Positions 30,692 through 40,100 of a stretch of DNA of 64,000 nt are shown here, one piece after another. Position 1 is the stretch's first letter; every line of letters begins with the position of its first letter. Source of the DNA: Cytobacillus firmus (GTDB lineage: Bacteria; Bacillota; Bacilli; Bacillales; Cytobacillaceae); the NCBI RefSeq assembly GCF_023715565.1, contig NZ_JAMBOJ010000004.1:61699-125698 (forward strand), given 5' to 3'. The notes under the pieces are model-generated. The model did no database searches, had not been told where the DNA came from, and saw only the letters and a list, made by a program, of their open reading frames with translations. A program made the position numbers and the translations under genes.

Positions 30692-31213
30692 ATGCTGAAG
30701 TTTACTGCAGCGGCCATCCTGTTTTTTTCACTTTCTCCAATCTGGCCATTGGGAATTAACCCGCTGCCTGGAGATCCATTTCTGATTGTCAATAAACGCA
30801 CAAATGAAGTTGCGTTTATCCAGAATCACAAAGTGCAGAATGTCATCACAGCTGCAACCGGGAAAACGGATGACCTTACACCGGAAGGGCTGTTTACTGT
30901 GACTATAAAGGCAGCCGATCCTTACTACAGAAAAAAGGACATAAAAGGCGGTGACCCCCGGAATCCGCTCGGCACAAGGTGGATTGGGTTTGACGCAGAA
31001 AATACTGACGGCAGAATTTACGGCATTCACGGAACGAACGATCCTTCGTCCATCGGCAGATATGTCTCCAATGGATGTATCAGATTACAGAATGAGGCTG
31101 TAGAGTCGTTATATGAATCCGTGCCGCTTGGAACAAAAATCTTAGTAGTTACCTCAACTAAAAGCTTTGACGAACTTGGAAAAGAGTACGGCGCCTTAAA
31201 AAAAGATAATTGA
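30692..31213 (+). CDS. L,D-transpeptidase (YkuD domain), exported
   Basis: A hydrophobic N-terminus (about residues 3-21) suggests secretion or membrane anchoring. The YkuD catalytic region is intact: IHGTND, then SNGCIRL with the nucleophilic Cys, at about residues 111-134. Such enzymes form 3-3 cross-links or modify peptidoglycan, often in the spore cortex or stationary-phase wall. The protein is short (173 residues) with a single catalytic domain and no LysM repeat. A terminator follows. Confidence 0.9.
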   Translation: MLKFTAAAILFFSLSPIWPLGINPLPGDPFLIVNKRTNEVAFIQNHKVQNVITAATGKTDDLTPEGLFTVTIKAADPYYRKKDIKGGDPRNPLGTRWIGFDAENTDGRIYGIHGTNDPSSIGRYVSNGCIRLQNEAVESLYESVPLGTKILVVTSTKSFDELGKEYGALKKDN

Positions 31214-31225
31214 AAGACTGTACAG

Positions 31226-31252
31226 CTGCATCTGAATGGATGCAGTTTTTTT
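31226..31252 (+). terminator. Rho-independent terminator after the L,D-transpeptidase gene
   Basis: CTGCATC pairs with GATGCAG, followed by seven T. Confidence 0.88.
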
Positions 31253-31302
31253 ATGAGCATAATGAACGTCAGCTTGGATTCTCCAGTTCATATTTATGTC
31301 TA

Positions 31303-31339
31303 GAAAAAAGCTGCGGGGGATTGTCATCCCTCGCAGCTG
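31303..31339 (-). terminator. Terminator of prli42 (minus strand)
   Basis: AGCTGCG...GGGAT pairs with ATCCC...CGCAGCT; the A-run to the left is a U-tract on the minus strand. It faces the terminator at 31226-31252. Confidence 0.82.
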
Positions 31340-31357
31340 AGTAATAAATGTTCCTTG

Positions 31358-31453
31358 TTATAAAAACATCGCCATACCCATAATGAGGGTAGATGCGAGC
31401 ATTGCAAATATCATTAGATAGACAATGACTTTAGTCAGTTTCTTATTTGACAT
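31358..31453 (-). CDS. prli42: Prli42-like stressosome-anchoring miniprotein (31 residues)
   Basis: This very short gene lies in the gap between the L,D-transpeptidase gene and mce. It starts with ATG at 31453 behind GAGGAGGC and ends at 31358. The product is one positively charged N-terminus, MSNKKLTKVIVYLM, followed by one membrane segment, IFAMLASTLIMGMAMFL. That layout and the NKK..K..VY...A...ST pattern match Prli42, which in Listeria tethers the stressosome to the membrane to sense oxidative stress. Promoter signals were not assigned. The match is by recall, so moderate-high confidence. Confidence 0.82.
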   Translation of the reverse strand: MSNKKLTKVIVYLMIFAMLASTLIMGMAMFL

Positions 31454-31536
31454 TCTATGCCTCCTCGTCCCAATTCATACTCTTATTTTACTAATAATCA
31501 TCAAATTGAACAACCGCTCAATTTTTTAAAAGGATT

Positions 31537-31615
31537 TTCGACATTTATAACGAATATTTAAATAATAGATTTAATAATATGCCCACATTCTGTGGGAAAG
31601 TGATATATTTCGACA
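31537..31615 (+). promoter_or_regulatory. Two Spo0A-box-like heptamers upstream of mce
   Basis: TTCGACA occurs at 31537-31543 and 31609-31615, both in the inverted orientation of the TGTCGAA box; the second lies just before the GAGGAGGG ribosome site. A CCCACA / TGTGGG hairpin sits between them (31582-31596). A 7-mer is expected by chance several times in 64 kb, so this is only a candidate. Confidence 0.25.
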
Positions 31616-31634
31616 TCCCAGAGGAGGGAAACGA

Positions 31635-32045
31635 ATGATTAAGAAGGTGGACCATATTGGAATTGCAGTCAGGTCTATTGATAAAGCGCTTCCATTTTAT
31701 ACTGAAACGTTAAAGCTTGAATTTCTCGGAATAGAGGAAGTGGACAGCCAGGGAGTAAAGGTGGCGTTTATTAAAGCGGGGGAAACGAAACTCGAGCTGC
31801 TGGAGCCAACAAGTGAAGAAAGTCCAATTGCCAAGTTTATAGAAAAGCGTGGAGAAGGGCTGCATCATGTAGCACTGGGAGTTGACAGCATACAAGAACG
31901 CATAAACGAAATGAAAGAACAGGGTATCAGGATGCTGCAGGATGAACCTAAGATTGGTGCGGACGGTGCCCATGTAGCCTTTATGCATCCGAAATCAACA
32001 GGCGGTATTTTATATGAATTCTGTGAAAAGAAAGGATTGAAATAA
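31635..32045 (+). CDS. mce: Methylmalonyl-CoA epimerase
   Basis: This 136-residue VOC-fold enzyme interconverts the S and R forms of methylmalonyl-CoA, linking the carboxylase product to the mutase. Metal ligand positions are visible: His7 in KVDHIGIAV, His in GLHHVALGV, and Glu in YEFCEKKG. Start ATG follows GAGGAGGG. The carboxyltransferase gene starts 3 bases after its stop, supporting this role over a generic glyoxalase (it is the YqjC position). Confidence 0.92.
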   Translation: MIKKVDHIGIAVRSIDKALPFYTETLKLEFLGIEEVDSQGVKVAFIKAGETKLELLEPTSEESPIAKFIEKRGEGLHHVALGVDSIQERINEMKEQGIRMLQDEPKIGADGAHVAFMHPKSTGGILYEFCEKKGLK

Positions 32046-32048
32046 AGC

Positions 32049-33599
32049 ATGGCAGACATCTATGAGAAAATAAATGAGTTATACGACAGGCGCAGGGAAG
32101 TAGAATTGGGCGGCGGAGATGAGCGTATACAAAAACAGCATGAAAAAGGAAAACTGACTGCCCGGGAACGAATCGATTTATTAGTAGATCCAGGAACTTT
32201 CGTTGAGCTGAATCCATTTATTGAGCACCGCAGCACGGATTTTGGACTGGAAAACCAAAAAGGGCCTGGAGATGGTGTTGTAACTGGCTATGGGAAGGTC
32301 AACGGACGTCCTATCTTCTTATTTTCACAGGACTTTACCGTTTTTGGGGGCGCTCTCGGGGAAATGCATGCAAAAAAAATTGCCAATGTAATGGATTTAG
32401 CAGCTGAAAATGAGGCCCCATTTGTAGGCTTGAATGATTCCGGCGGTGCCAGAATTCAGGAAGGTGTTGTTTCTCTTGATGGATACGGCCATATATTCTA
32501 CCGGAATTCCATTTATTCAGGAGTGATTCCGCAGATATCAGTCATCATGGGGCCTTGTGCCGGTGGTGCAGTATATTCTCCAGCGATTACGGATTTTGTC
32601 TTTATGGTGGAAAAGACGAGCCAGATGTTCATAACAGGACCAAAAGTAATTGAAACGGTGACTGGGGAGAAAATTTCTCCTGAGGATCTGGGCGGTGCGC
32701 GAGTGCACAATACGATCAGCGGAAACGCGCACTTTAGAGGAGAGTCCGAAGAGGAAGTGATTGGGCAGGTGCGGAGTCTGTTAAGCTACCTTCCGCAGAA
32801 TAACGAAGAAAAACCTCCTATGTCCAAATGGGATGAAGAAGATGATTACCGCCCGGATTTGACAGATGTTATTCCCTTTGATGCCCTTCGTCCATATGAC
32901 GTCCGAAAAGTCATTGAACAGGTTGTGGATAACGATACTTTTATGGAGGTACAGCGCGACTTCGCTAAAAATATTGTAGTCGGACTTGCCCGGATCAAGG
33001 GCGAAACGGTGGGACTTGTCTGCAATCAGCCGAAGGTCATGGCAGGTGGCCTTGATATAGATTCTTCTGATAAGGCTTCAAGATTTATCCGGTTCTGTGA
33101 TTCCTTTAATATTCCACTTATAACATTTGAGGACGTTACAGGATTTTTCCCGGGGGTTAAACAGGAGCATGGAGGAATTATACGGCATGGAGCAAAGATT
33201 CTCTATGCTTACTCAGAAGCAACGGTGCCGAAGCTTACTGTTATTCTAAGAAAAGCATTCGGTGGAGCTTACGTTGCCCTAAACAGTAAGTCTATTGGCG
33301 CAGATCTTGTTTTTGCATGGCCGAATGCGGAAGTAGCCGTTATGGGTCCTCAAGGTGCAGCCAACATTATTTTTGCAAGGGAAATCCAAAACAGTGATGA
33401 CCCCGAGGCCACCAGGACACAAAAAATCGAAGAGTACAGAGAAAAGTTCGCCAATCCATATGTGGCGGCAAGCCGGGGCATGGTGGATGATGTCATCGAT
33501 CCGCGTGAAACCAGAATCAAGCTCATTCAGGCTCTTGAAATGCTTCGCAATAAAAAAGAAAGCAGGCCTCATAAAAAGCATGGAAATATCCCGCTATAA
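32049..33599 (+). CDS. yqjD: Acyl-CoA carboxylase carboxyltransferase (propionyl-CoA carboxylase beta / methylmalonyl-CoA carboxyltransferase type)
   Basis: The 516-residue protein has both halves of the crotonase-fold carboxyltransferase domain, with acyl-CoA and biotin pockets: NDSGGARIQEGVVSLDGY, GPCAGGAVYSPA, and FFPGVKQEHGGIIRHGAK. It transfers CO2 from carboxybiotin to propionyl-CoA, giving methylmalonyl-CoA. No biotin carboxylase or biotin carrier gene is in the window, so a partner must be elsewhere. Co-transcribed with mce. Confidence 0.9.
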   Translation: MADIYEKINELYDRRREVELGGGDERIQKQHEKGKLTARERIDLLVDPGTFVELNPFIEHRSTDFGLENQKGPGDGVVTGYGKVNGRPIFLFSQDFTVFGGALGEMHAKKIANVMDLAAENEAPFVGLNDSGGARIQEGVVSLDGYGHIFYRNSIYSGVIPQISVIMGPCAGGAVYSPAITDFVFMVEKTSQMFITGPKVIETVTGEKISPEDLGGARVHNTISGNAHFRGESEEEVIGQVRSLLSYLPQNNEEKPPMSKWDEEDDYRPDLTDVIPFDALRPYDVRKVIEQVVDNDTFMEVQRDFAKNIVVGLARIKGETVGLVCNQPKVMAGGLDIDSSDKASRFIRFCDSFNIPLITFEDVTGFFPGVKQEHGGIIRHGAKILYAYSEATVPKLTVILRKAFGGAYVALNSKSIGADLVFAWPNAEVAVMGPQGAANIIFAREIQNSDDPEATRTQKIEEYREKFANPYVAASRGMVDDVIDPRETRIKLIQALEMLRNKKESRPHKKHGNIPL

Positions 33600-33676
33600 T
33601 GAATTCCTGATTTGCTGTGCTAAAATTTTGGAGTTATACTTGCTTAGTAAGCTTAAATTTGGAGGTTTGTACATAA

Positions 33677-34795
33677 ATGATTAATGAGGAACGCTTATTA
33701 AACGAATTTCTGGAACTGGTGCAAATTGATTCTGAAACAAAGTATGAAGCTCAAATTGCTAAAGTTTTGAAGAAAAAATTCAGGGATCTTGGGGTTGAGG
33801 TGTACGAAGACGATACAACTGCACAGACCGGACACGGTGCAGGCAACCTCATCTGCACTCTTCAGGGAACGAAAGAAGGTATTGATACCATTTATTTCAC
33901 TTCACACATGGATACTGTTGTTCCTGGAAAAGGAATTAAACCTTCCATCAAGGATGGCTATGTTGTAACCGATGGAACAACGATCCTAGGGGCAGACGAC
34001 AAGGCGGGACTTGCCGTTATGCTCGAAATTGTTAAAGTCCTGAAAGAGCAGAATATCGCTCATGGAACTATTCAGTTCATTATCACAGTGGGTGAAGAAT
34101 CCGGACTGGTTGGAGCCAAGGTTCTTGATCCTTCACTTGTTAAAGCAAAGTTCGGCTATGCATTGGACAGTGACGGCAAAGTTGGAAATATAATCGTTGC
34201 CGCTCCAACCCAGGCTAAAGTGAAAGCTGCTATTCTAGGGAAAACAGCTCATGCAGGTGTTGCTCCTGAGAAGGGTATTTCTGCCATCACCATGGCCTCA
34301 AAAGCGATCTCAAGAATGCCTCTGGGCCGCATTGATGAAGAGACAACTGCTAATATCGGGCGTTTTGAAGGCGGGCAGCAGACAAATATCGTGTGTGACC
34401 ATGTTAATGTATTAGCAGAAGCACGTTCATTAATTCCTGAAAAAATGGAACAGCAGGTAGCTAAAATGAAGGAAGCTTTTGAAAGTGCTGCCGAAGAAAT
34501 GGGCGGAAAAGCTGAAGTGGATGTGCAGGTTATGTACCCTGGCTTTAAATTTGCCGAAGGTGATCATGTCGTTGAAGTAGCACGCAGAGCGGCTTCAAAA
34601 ATCGGCCGCAGCTCAGAACTTCTCCACAGCGGCGGCGGAAGCGATGCAAATGTGATTGCCGGCTTAGGCATTCCTACAGTCAATCTTGCTGTTGGCTATG
34701 AAGAGATTCATACAACCAATGAGCGCATGCCTATTGAAGAATTAAATAAATTGGCTGAAATGGTCATTGCTATTATTGAAGAAGTATCAGCTTAA
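33677..34795 (+). CDS. yqjE: M20-family metallopeptidase, tripeptidase T-like (YqjE)
   Basis: This cytoplasmic zinc peptidase shows the M20 metal motifs: TSHMDTVVPGKG, TILGADDKAG and GEESGLVGAKVLD, and the dimerisation domain with GKTAHAGVAPEKGISA. Length (372) fits the PepT-2-like YqjE group. GGAGG lies upstream of the ATG. It follows the carboxyltransferase with 77 bases between them and is closed by a terminator. The natural substrate is unknown. Confidence 0.88.
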   Translation: MINEERLLNEFLELVQIDSETKYEAQIAKVLKKKFRDLGVEVYEDDTTAQTGHGAGNLICTLQGTKEGIDTIYFTSHMDTVVPGKGIKPSIKDGYVVTDGTTILGADDKAGLAVMLEIVKVLKEQNIAHGTIQFIITVGEESGLVGAKVLDPSLVKAKFGYALDSDGKVGNIIVAAPTQAKVKAAILGKTAHAGVAPEKGISAITMASKAISRMPLGRIDEETTANIGRFEGGQQTNIVCDHVNVLAEARSLIPEKMEQQVAKMKEAFESAAEEMGGKAEVDVQVMYPGFKFAEGDHVVEVARRAASKIGRSSELLHSGGGSDANVIAGLGIPTVNLAVGYEEIHTTNERMPIEELNKLAEMVIAIIEEVSA

Positions 34796-34805
34796 ACACC
34801 AAATG

Positions 34806-34831
34806 AGAGAACCAATAGGGTTCTCTTTTTT
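34806..34831 (+). terminator. Rho-independent terminator after yqjE
   Basis: AGAGAACC pairs with GGGTTCTCT around an AATA loop, followed by six T. Confidence 0.9.
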
Positions 34832-34922
34832 ACTGCAGCAATCTGTTACCTCTTTACTAGTTAGAAAATAATGGATGTGGTATATTAGTTCTATACATAA
34901 GTGTTTCCGAGGAGGAAATAGG

Positions 34923-35399
34923 ATGATTGAAAATAATAAAGCTGTTGTTTTCAGGGCAGGAAATGAGGAATATGCTACACCGGTTCCTTTTGTTATATCC
35001 ATTGAGAAAATGGACGGCATTACACCGATACCTCATTTGCCCAGCTATGTAAGAGGAATAGTTAAAGTCAGGGGAGAGCTTATTCCAGTTGTTGATTTTG
35101 AAGAAATTCTATACAGCCGGACACTAGCCGATAGTGAGTCTGCAAGAATGATTGTTCTGAAGACAGACGAGCTATCATTCGCCGTTCTTGTAAATGAAGC
35201 CAAGGAAATTCTCGATATTCCAGAAGACTGCCTAAAACAGCCAGGCCTGATTGCCTATCAAAAAACCAATTATTTCACAGGTGTGGCTAATATCGATAAT
35301 AGGCTGATTACTATAATCGATCCTTTGAAGCTGGTGGAATCACTGGAGGGAATAAGAGAAATAAAAGAGTATATGAAAACACAGCATACAACTGCATAA
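34923..35399 (+). CDS. Stand-alone CheW-domain protein
   Basis: The 158-residue product is one CheW domain: VVFRAGNEEYATPVPFV, the loop PSYVRGIVKVRGELIPVVDF, and ITIIDPLKLVESL. CheW proteins couple chemoreceptors to the CheA kinase. ATG 34923 is preceded by GAGGAGG; earlier in-frame starts would add a non-family tail. It stands alone between a peptidase gene and dinB, far from any che operon in this window, so whether it works in chemotaxis is not shown. A terminator follows. Confidence 0.88.
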   Translation: MIENNKAVVFRAGNEEYATPVPFVISIEKMDGITPIPHLPSYVRGIVKVRGELIPVVDFEEILYSRTLADSESARMIVLKTDELSFAVLVNEAKEILDIPEDCLKQPGLIAYQKTNYFTGVANIDNRLITIIDPLKLVESLEGIREIKEYMKTQHTTA

Positions 35400-35412
35400 C
35401 GGACGAATTTAA

Positions 35413-35440
35413 AAAACAGGGGATCTAAGATTCCCTGTTT
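35413..35440 (+). terminator. Rho-independent terminator after the cheW-like gene
   Basis: AAACAGGGGATC pairs with GATTCCCTGTTT around TAA, followed by TCTCGTTTT. Confidence 0.8.
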
Positions 35441-35526
35441 TCTCGTTTTCAAAAAGTCTCTATTTAATAGAAAAGAAAAATATCTGCTAAAATAGAACTG
35501 AATGATATTTATAGGGAAGTGCCGGC

Positions 35527-36825
35527 ATGAAACAAATGTATCCAAAAAAAGGGAAGGTTATCCTCCATGTTGATATGAATAGTTTTTATGCTTCGGTTGA
35601 GATGGCTTATGATCCCTCATTAAAGGGTAAGCCTTTAGCAATCGCAGGCAATCCGGAGGAGAGACGCGGAATCATTGTAACTTGCAGCTATGAGGCAAGG
35701 AAATTCGGTGTGAAAACGACGATGCCTCTATGGGAGGCCAAAAAGCTCTGTCCCCAGCTGATTATCATGAAGCCTAATTTCGAGAGGTATCGTGCTGCTT
35801 CTATGGGAATGTTTGATATATTGCGCGAATACTCCTCCCTTGTTGAACCCGTATCCATTGATGAAGGATATGTGGATATAACAGACAGCTATGAGTTTGG
35901 GAGCCCGATAGAGATTGCCGGGACGATACAAAAGCAGGTTTTTCAGCAACTCGATTTGCCCTGCAGCATCGGTGTTGCCCCCAATAAATTTTTAGCCAAG
36001 ATGGCTTCTGACATGAAAAAGCCAATGGGGATCACAGTACTCAGAAAAAGGGATGTACCGCGTATCCTATGGCCGATGGAAGTGGAAGAAATGCACGGAG
36101 TCGGCACAAAAACCGGAGAAAAACTGAGAAACCTAAACATCACCACAATTGGCGAATTGGCAAAAGCGGATGAAATTGTTCTTAAAGCGGCACTGGGCAT
36201 CAATGGACCGAGACTGAAGCAAAAGGCCAATGGGCAAGATCATAGAAAAGTTGATCCGGAATCGGCATCTGAATTTAAAAGTGTGGGGAATTCGACCACG
36301 CTGCCGAGGGATGTTTCAAATCAAAGAGAGCTGTTCCGGGTATTTGAAAAGCTGGCTGCACAGGTTTCTTCCAGATTGAAGAGGAAAAAGGTAATGGCGG
36401 TTTCTCTCGGGATTACTATCAGATATAAGGACCGGAAAACCATTACCAGGGGCCGCAAGCTGAAGAATCCGATTCAGCATCATGAAGAAATTTACCAGCA
36501 GGCCAAAGAGCTTTTTATAAAACATTGGAATGGGGATGCAGTAAGGCTGCTTGGCATTACAGGAACTGATCTTGTGGAACCTGAACAGGCAGTTAAACAG
36601 CTTGATCTGTTCAATTTTGAAAAGGATGCGAGAAAGGAGCCGCTTTATCAGACAATGGAACTTTTACGCAAGAAATACGGCACAAAAATAATCGATAATG
36701 CGGGTTCACTGTCGGACATGAACTTGACCAGCCCCAAAATTGGCACTGACACCAGCTTTAATAAAGACTTCTTGCATGGAAGGTCAGGAACAGGCGATAA
36801 AAATGAAAAAGATGATAATGCATGA
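35527..36825 (+). CDS. dinB: DNA polymerase IV (Y family)
   Basis: This low-fidelity polymerase bypasses DNA lesions. The active-site motifs HVDMNSFYASVEMA and SIDEGYVD carry the catalytic acidic residues; the thumb HhH region is MHGVGTKTGEKL and the little-finger domain follows. A beta-clamp binding motif, QLDLF, occurs near the C-terminus (about residue 358). The size (432) and place match yqjH (PolY1). No LexA box was seen upstream, unlike the second Y-family gene at 49616. Confidence 0.93.
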   Translation: MKQMYPKKGKVILHVDMNSFYASVEMAYDPSLKGKPLAIAGNPEERRGIIVTCSYEARKFGVKTTMPLWEAKKLCPQLIIMKPNFERYRAASMGMFDILREYSSLVEPVSIDEGYVDITDSYEFGSPIEIAGTIQKQVFQQLDLPCSIGVAPNKFLAKMASDMKKPMGITVLRKRDVPRILWPMEVEEMHGVGTKTGEKLRNLNITTIGELAKADEIVLKAALGINGPRLKQKANGQDHRKVDPESASEFKSVGNSTTLPRDVSNQRELFRVFEKLAAQVSSRLKRKKVMAVSLGITIRYKDRKTITRGRKLKNPIQHHEEIYQQAKELFIKHWNGDAVRLLGITGTDLVEPEQAVKQLDLFNFEKDARKEPLYQTMELLRKKYGTKIIDNAGSLSDMNLTSPKIGTDTSFNKDFLHGRSGTGDKNEKDDNA

Positions 36826-36956
36826 GTTTTTAAGGCAGTTATATGCAAAACTAAGACAGGAAAGTTGAATCAGGGTAGGAATCTTGCTAAAGTAAAGTGG
36901 ATTATTTAATTGGATTTTGTTTCAACGTATAAAAGGCGGAAGGGATGTAATAGTAG

Positions 36957-38366
36957 ATGACGAAATCACAGTTTGGGGTTATCGGCTTAGCGGTCATGGG
37001 GAAAAATCTTGCCATGAATATAGAGAGCAGAGGGTACTCTGTATCTGTTTTTAACAGGTCACGTGAAAAAACGGATGAGATGCTTAAGGAAGTAGAAGGA
37101 AGAAATTTTAAAGGTACATACACAATTGAAGAGTTTGTGGATTCTTTGGAAAAGCCCCGCAAAATTATGCTTATGGTGAAAGCAGGGGGGCCGACAGATG
37201 CGACAATTGATCAGTTAAAGCCTTTGCTGGATAAAGGGGATATTCTAATTGATGGAGGAAATACCTTCTTTGTGGATACACAGCGCCGCAATAAAGAATT
37301 AAGTGAGCTGGGCATCCATTTCATCGGTACCGGCGTTTCCGGCGGTGAAGAGGGCGCTCTGAAGGGGCCTTCCATTATGCCTGGCGGCCAAAAAGAAGCC
37401 TACGAGCTGGTTGCCCCTATTTTTCAAGATATCGCGGCAAAGGTTAATGGCGAAGCATGCACAACATACATCGGTCCGGATGGAGCAGGGCATTATGTGA
37501 AAATGGTGCACAACGGCATTGAATACGGTGATATGCAGCTGATTTCCGAATCTTATTTTCTATTGAAAAATGTGCTTGGCCTGACTGCTGAAGAGCTTCA
37601 TGAGGTATTTGCAGAATGGAATAAAGGCGAGCTTGACAGCTATCTGATTGAAATTACGGCTGATATTTTCACGAAAAAAGATGAGGAAACCGGAAAGCCT
37701 CTGGTAGATGTCATCCTTGACACGGCAGGACAAAAGGGAACCGGCAAATGGACAAGCCAAAGTGCGCTTGACCTGGGCGTACCCCTTCCAATCATTACTG
37801 AATCCGTTTTTGCCCGATTCATTTCTGCTATGAAAGACGAACGGGTGAATGCGAGCAAAGTTCTACGCGGTCCAGCTGCGCCGGAATTCACAGGCGATAA
37901 AGAAGCATTTATCGAGAGTGTCCGCAAAGCCCTCTACATGAGCAAAATCTGCTCATACGCACAAGGTTTTGCCCAAATGAGAGCAGCTTCCGAAGAATAT
38001 GGATGGGATTTGAAATATGGTGATATTGCAATGATTTTCCGCGGCGGCTGCATTATCCGTGCCCAATTCCTGCAGAAAATCAAGGAAGCATATGATCGTG
38101 AGCCGGGCTTGAAGAATCTCCTTCTTGATCCGTATTTCAAGGAGATCGTGGAAAGCTATCAGGATGCTGCGCGTGAAATTATCAGCGTAGCTGTAAAGAA
38201 CGGCATTCCTGTACCATGCTTTGCTGCTGCATTGTCCTATTATGACAGCTACCGAACAGAAACATTGCCTGCAAACCTTCTTCAGGCACAGCGTGACTAC
38301 TTCGGTGCACACACCTATCAGCGTACAGATAAAGAAGGCATTTTTCATACAAACTGGATGGAATAA
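36957..38366 (+). CDS. gndA: 6-phosphogluconate dehydrogenase, decarboxylating
   Basis: GndA oxidises and decarboxylates 6-phosphogluconate to ribulose 5-phosphate in the pentose phosphate pathway. The N-terminal coenzyme fold is [15 protein letters not shown]; the substrate motifs [21 protein letters not shown] and [14 protein letters not shown] are intact. Length (469) is typical. Convergent with zwf, which catalyses the first step of the same pathway, with two terminators between them. Confidence 0.96.
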   Translation: MTKSQFGVIGLAVMGKNLAMNIESRGYSVSVFNRSREKTDEMLKEVEGRNFKGTYTIEEFVDSLEKPRKIMLMVKAGGPTDATIDQLKPLLDKGDILIDGGNTFFVDTQRRNKELSELGIHFIGTGVSGGEEGALKGPSIMPGGQKEAYELVAPIFQDIAAKVNGEACTTYIGPDGAGHYVKMVHNGIEYGDMQLISESYFLLKNVLGLTAEELHEVFAEWNKGELDSYLIEITADIFTKKDEETGKPLVDVILDTAGQKGTGKWTSQSALDLGVPLPIITESVFARFISAMKDERVNASKVLRGPAAPEFTGDKEAFIESVRKALYMSKICSYAQGFAQMRAASEEYGWDLKYGDIAMIFRGGCIIRAQFLQKIKEAYDREPGLKNLLLDPYFKEIVESYQDAAREIISVAVKNGIPVPCFAAALSYYDSYRTETLPANLLQAQRDYFGAHTYQRTDKEGIFHTNWME

Positions 38367-38371
38367 TAAAA

Positions 38372-38399
38372 AAACAGCGTCCTAGCGGCGCTGTTTTTT
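38372..38399 (+). terminator. Rho-independent terminator after gndA
   Basis: AAACAGCG pairs with CGCTGTTT, followed by T residues. Confidence 0.88.
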
Positions 38400-38406
38400 G
38401 TCTTTC

Positions 38407-38440
38407 AAAAAAATAAGCCCCCTTAGAGAGCAGGGGGCTT
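38407..38440 (-). terminator. Terminator of zwf (minus strand)
   Basis: AAGCCCCC pairs with GGGGGCTT; the seven A to the left provide the U-tract on the minus strand. Confidence 0.88.
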
Positions 38441-38447
38441 AGAATTA

Positions 38448-39950
38448 TTAACACTGTTCAACATCAAGGTCAGTTACTGGCCACCAGAAGAAACCGTCTT
38501 TTTCAAGCAGCTGGTCTGCTTCTTTTGGACCCATTGAACCGGATTCGTAGTTAGGGAATCCTATTTCTCTTGTGTTTTCCCACACTTCGGAAATTTTGTC
38601 GACAAAGCTCCAGGAAAGGGCCACTTCATCCCAGTGTGTAAAGTTTGTTGCGTCACCGCGCATGCAATCATATAAAAGCCTTTCATAAGCTTCAGGTGTA
38701 TTCATGTCATCGATGCCTTTGTTGGCAAAGTTTAATTTTACCGGTGTGGCTTCAATGTTTTGACCTGATTTTTGGGCATTTAAATAAAGGGTAATGCCTT
38801 CTTCAGGCTGAATATGGATCACCAGCAGGTTAGGATTTAGCGTTTGCTCAGTCTGATAATATAAGTTCATCGGAATGTCCTTAAATTGAATAACTATTTT
38901 CGTTGATTTAGCAGCCATTCTTTTACCTGTACGAATATAGATAGGCACACCTGCCCAGCGGAAATTATCAATCATCAGCTTGCCTGCTACATACGTTTCG
39001 GTGTTTGATTGTTCATCCACCATCGGCTCTTGATTGTAAGCAGGTACTTCCTGTCCATTCAAATGGCCTTTTCCATACTGGCCGCGGACAAAGTAATCTC
39101 TTACCTGATCGCCTTCAATTGGACGCATGGCTCTTAAAACTTTTACTTTTTCAGATCTAATTTCATCTGTGGTCAATCGGATTGGCGGTTCCATTGCCAA
39201 TAAGGCAACCATTTGCAGCATATGGTTTTGAACCATATCGCGAAGTGCGCCGCTTTTTTCATAGTAACGGCCGCGTTCTTCAACACCCAGTACTTCGCTT
39301 GATGTAACCTGAATATTTGAAATGTAGCGATTGTTCCATAATGGTTCAAAAATGGCATTGGCAAAACGGATAACTTCAATGTTCTGCACCATCTCTTTCC
39401 CCAGGTAGTGATCAATCCGGTAAATTTCATTTTCTGAAAAGGCTTTTCGGATTTGCTTATTAAGCAGCTTCGCTGATTCAAGATCATGGCCAAATGGCTT
39501 TTCAATGACAAGACGCTTAAACCCATCTACATCTGTCAGACCATCTGCTTTTAAATGCTCTGCAATGGTTCCGAAAAACTCAGGTGCCATGGCAAGGTAA
39601 AAAATGCGGTTGCCTTCAAGGGAATAGTGAGCATCCAATTCTTCGGCCATGCTCTTTAATGCCAAATAGGAATTGGAGTCCGTAACGTCATGCGAATGAT
39701 AGTAAAAGTGAGAAATAAAATCTTCAAGTTCTCTGCTATCTTTTATAGCAGACTCAACAGAGGCTTTAACACTTGCCTGAAATTCATCATTTGATAGCGG
39801 CCTTCTGGCAACCCCTACTACGGCAAAGCGATCGGACAGCCTTCCCTTTTTGTATAAGCGGTAAAGTGAGGGAAACAATTTTCTTTTTGCCAAATCTCCT
39901 GTTGCTCCAAATATCATAATTAATCCGGCTGGTTTTTCGTTTGTTTTCAC
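38448..39950 (-). CDS. zwf: Glucose-6-phosphate 1-dehydrogenase
   Basis: Zwf catalyses the NADP-dependent entry step of the oxidative pentose phosphate pathway. The coenzyme motif IFGATGDLAKRKLFPSLY is near the N-terminus and the active-site signature RIDHYLGKE follows mid-protein. I chose GTG at 39950 (MKTNEKPAG), which aligns with known Zwf N-termini and has AAGAGGT upstream; the frame could open 8 codons earlier at a TTG. Convergent with gndA. Confidence 0.95.
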   Translation of the reverse strand: MKTNEKPAGLIMIFGATGDLAKRKLFPSLYRLYKKGRLSDRFAVVGVARRPLSNDEFQASVKASVESAIKDSRELEDFISHFYYHSHDVTDSNSYLALKSMAEELDAHYSLEGNRIFYLAMAPEFFGTIAEHLKADGLTDVDGFKRLVIEKPFGHDLESAKLLNKQIRKAFSENEIYRIDHYLGKEMVQNIEVIRFANAIFEPLWNNRYISNIQVTSSEVLGVEERGRYYEKSGALRDMVQNHMLQMVALLAMEPPIRLTTDEIRSEKVKVLRAMRPIEGDQVRDYFVRGQYGKGHLNGQEVPAYNQEPMVDEQSNTETYVAGKLMIDNFRWAGVPIYIRTGKRMAAKSTKIVIQFKDIPMNLYYQTEQTLNPNLLVIHIQPEEGITLYLNAQKSGQNIEATPVKLNFANKGIDDMNTPEAYERLLYDCMRGDATNFTHWDEVALSWSFVDKISEVWENTREIGFPNYESGSMGPKEADQLLEKDGFFWWPVTDLDVEQC

Positions 39951-40071
39951 GATTCTAGAACCTCTTTTCGACAAAATTTCTGTATGTAAGGCGGGACTGA
40001 TTTTTGTCAGTCCTCAGCTTGAGAAGAAGCTGTTATATTGCATTGCAAAAAAACGTCTGTACAAGTATAAA

Positions 40072-40100
40072 ATTGTATCTGTTTACAGCTGTTTTCGCAA
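40072..40100 (-). promoter_or_regulatory. Candidate sigma-A promoter of zwf
   Basis: On the minus strand TTGCGA, a 17-base spacer and TACAAT occur about 120 bases before the zwf start. The leader between them contains a hairpin (GGACTGA / TCAGTCC, 39993-40013) and a TGTCGAA heptamer at 39967-39973. The rest of the 330-base zwf-rnz gap shows no gene. Confidence 0.45.

Noticed and set aside
39967..39973. Spo0A box before zwf (TGTCGAA on the minus strand)
   Set aside because: A single 7-mer, expected by chance several times in 64 kb, and it lies in the ribosome site region rather than the promoter.
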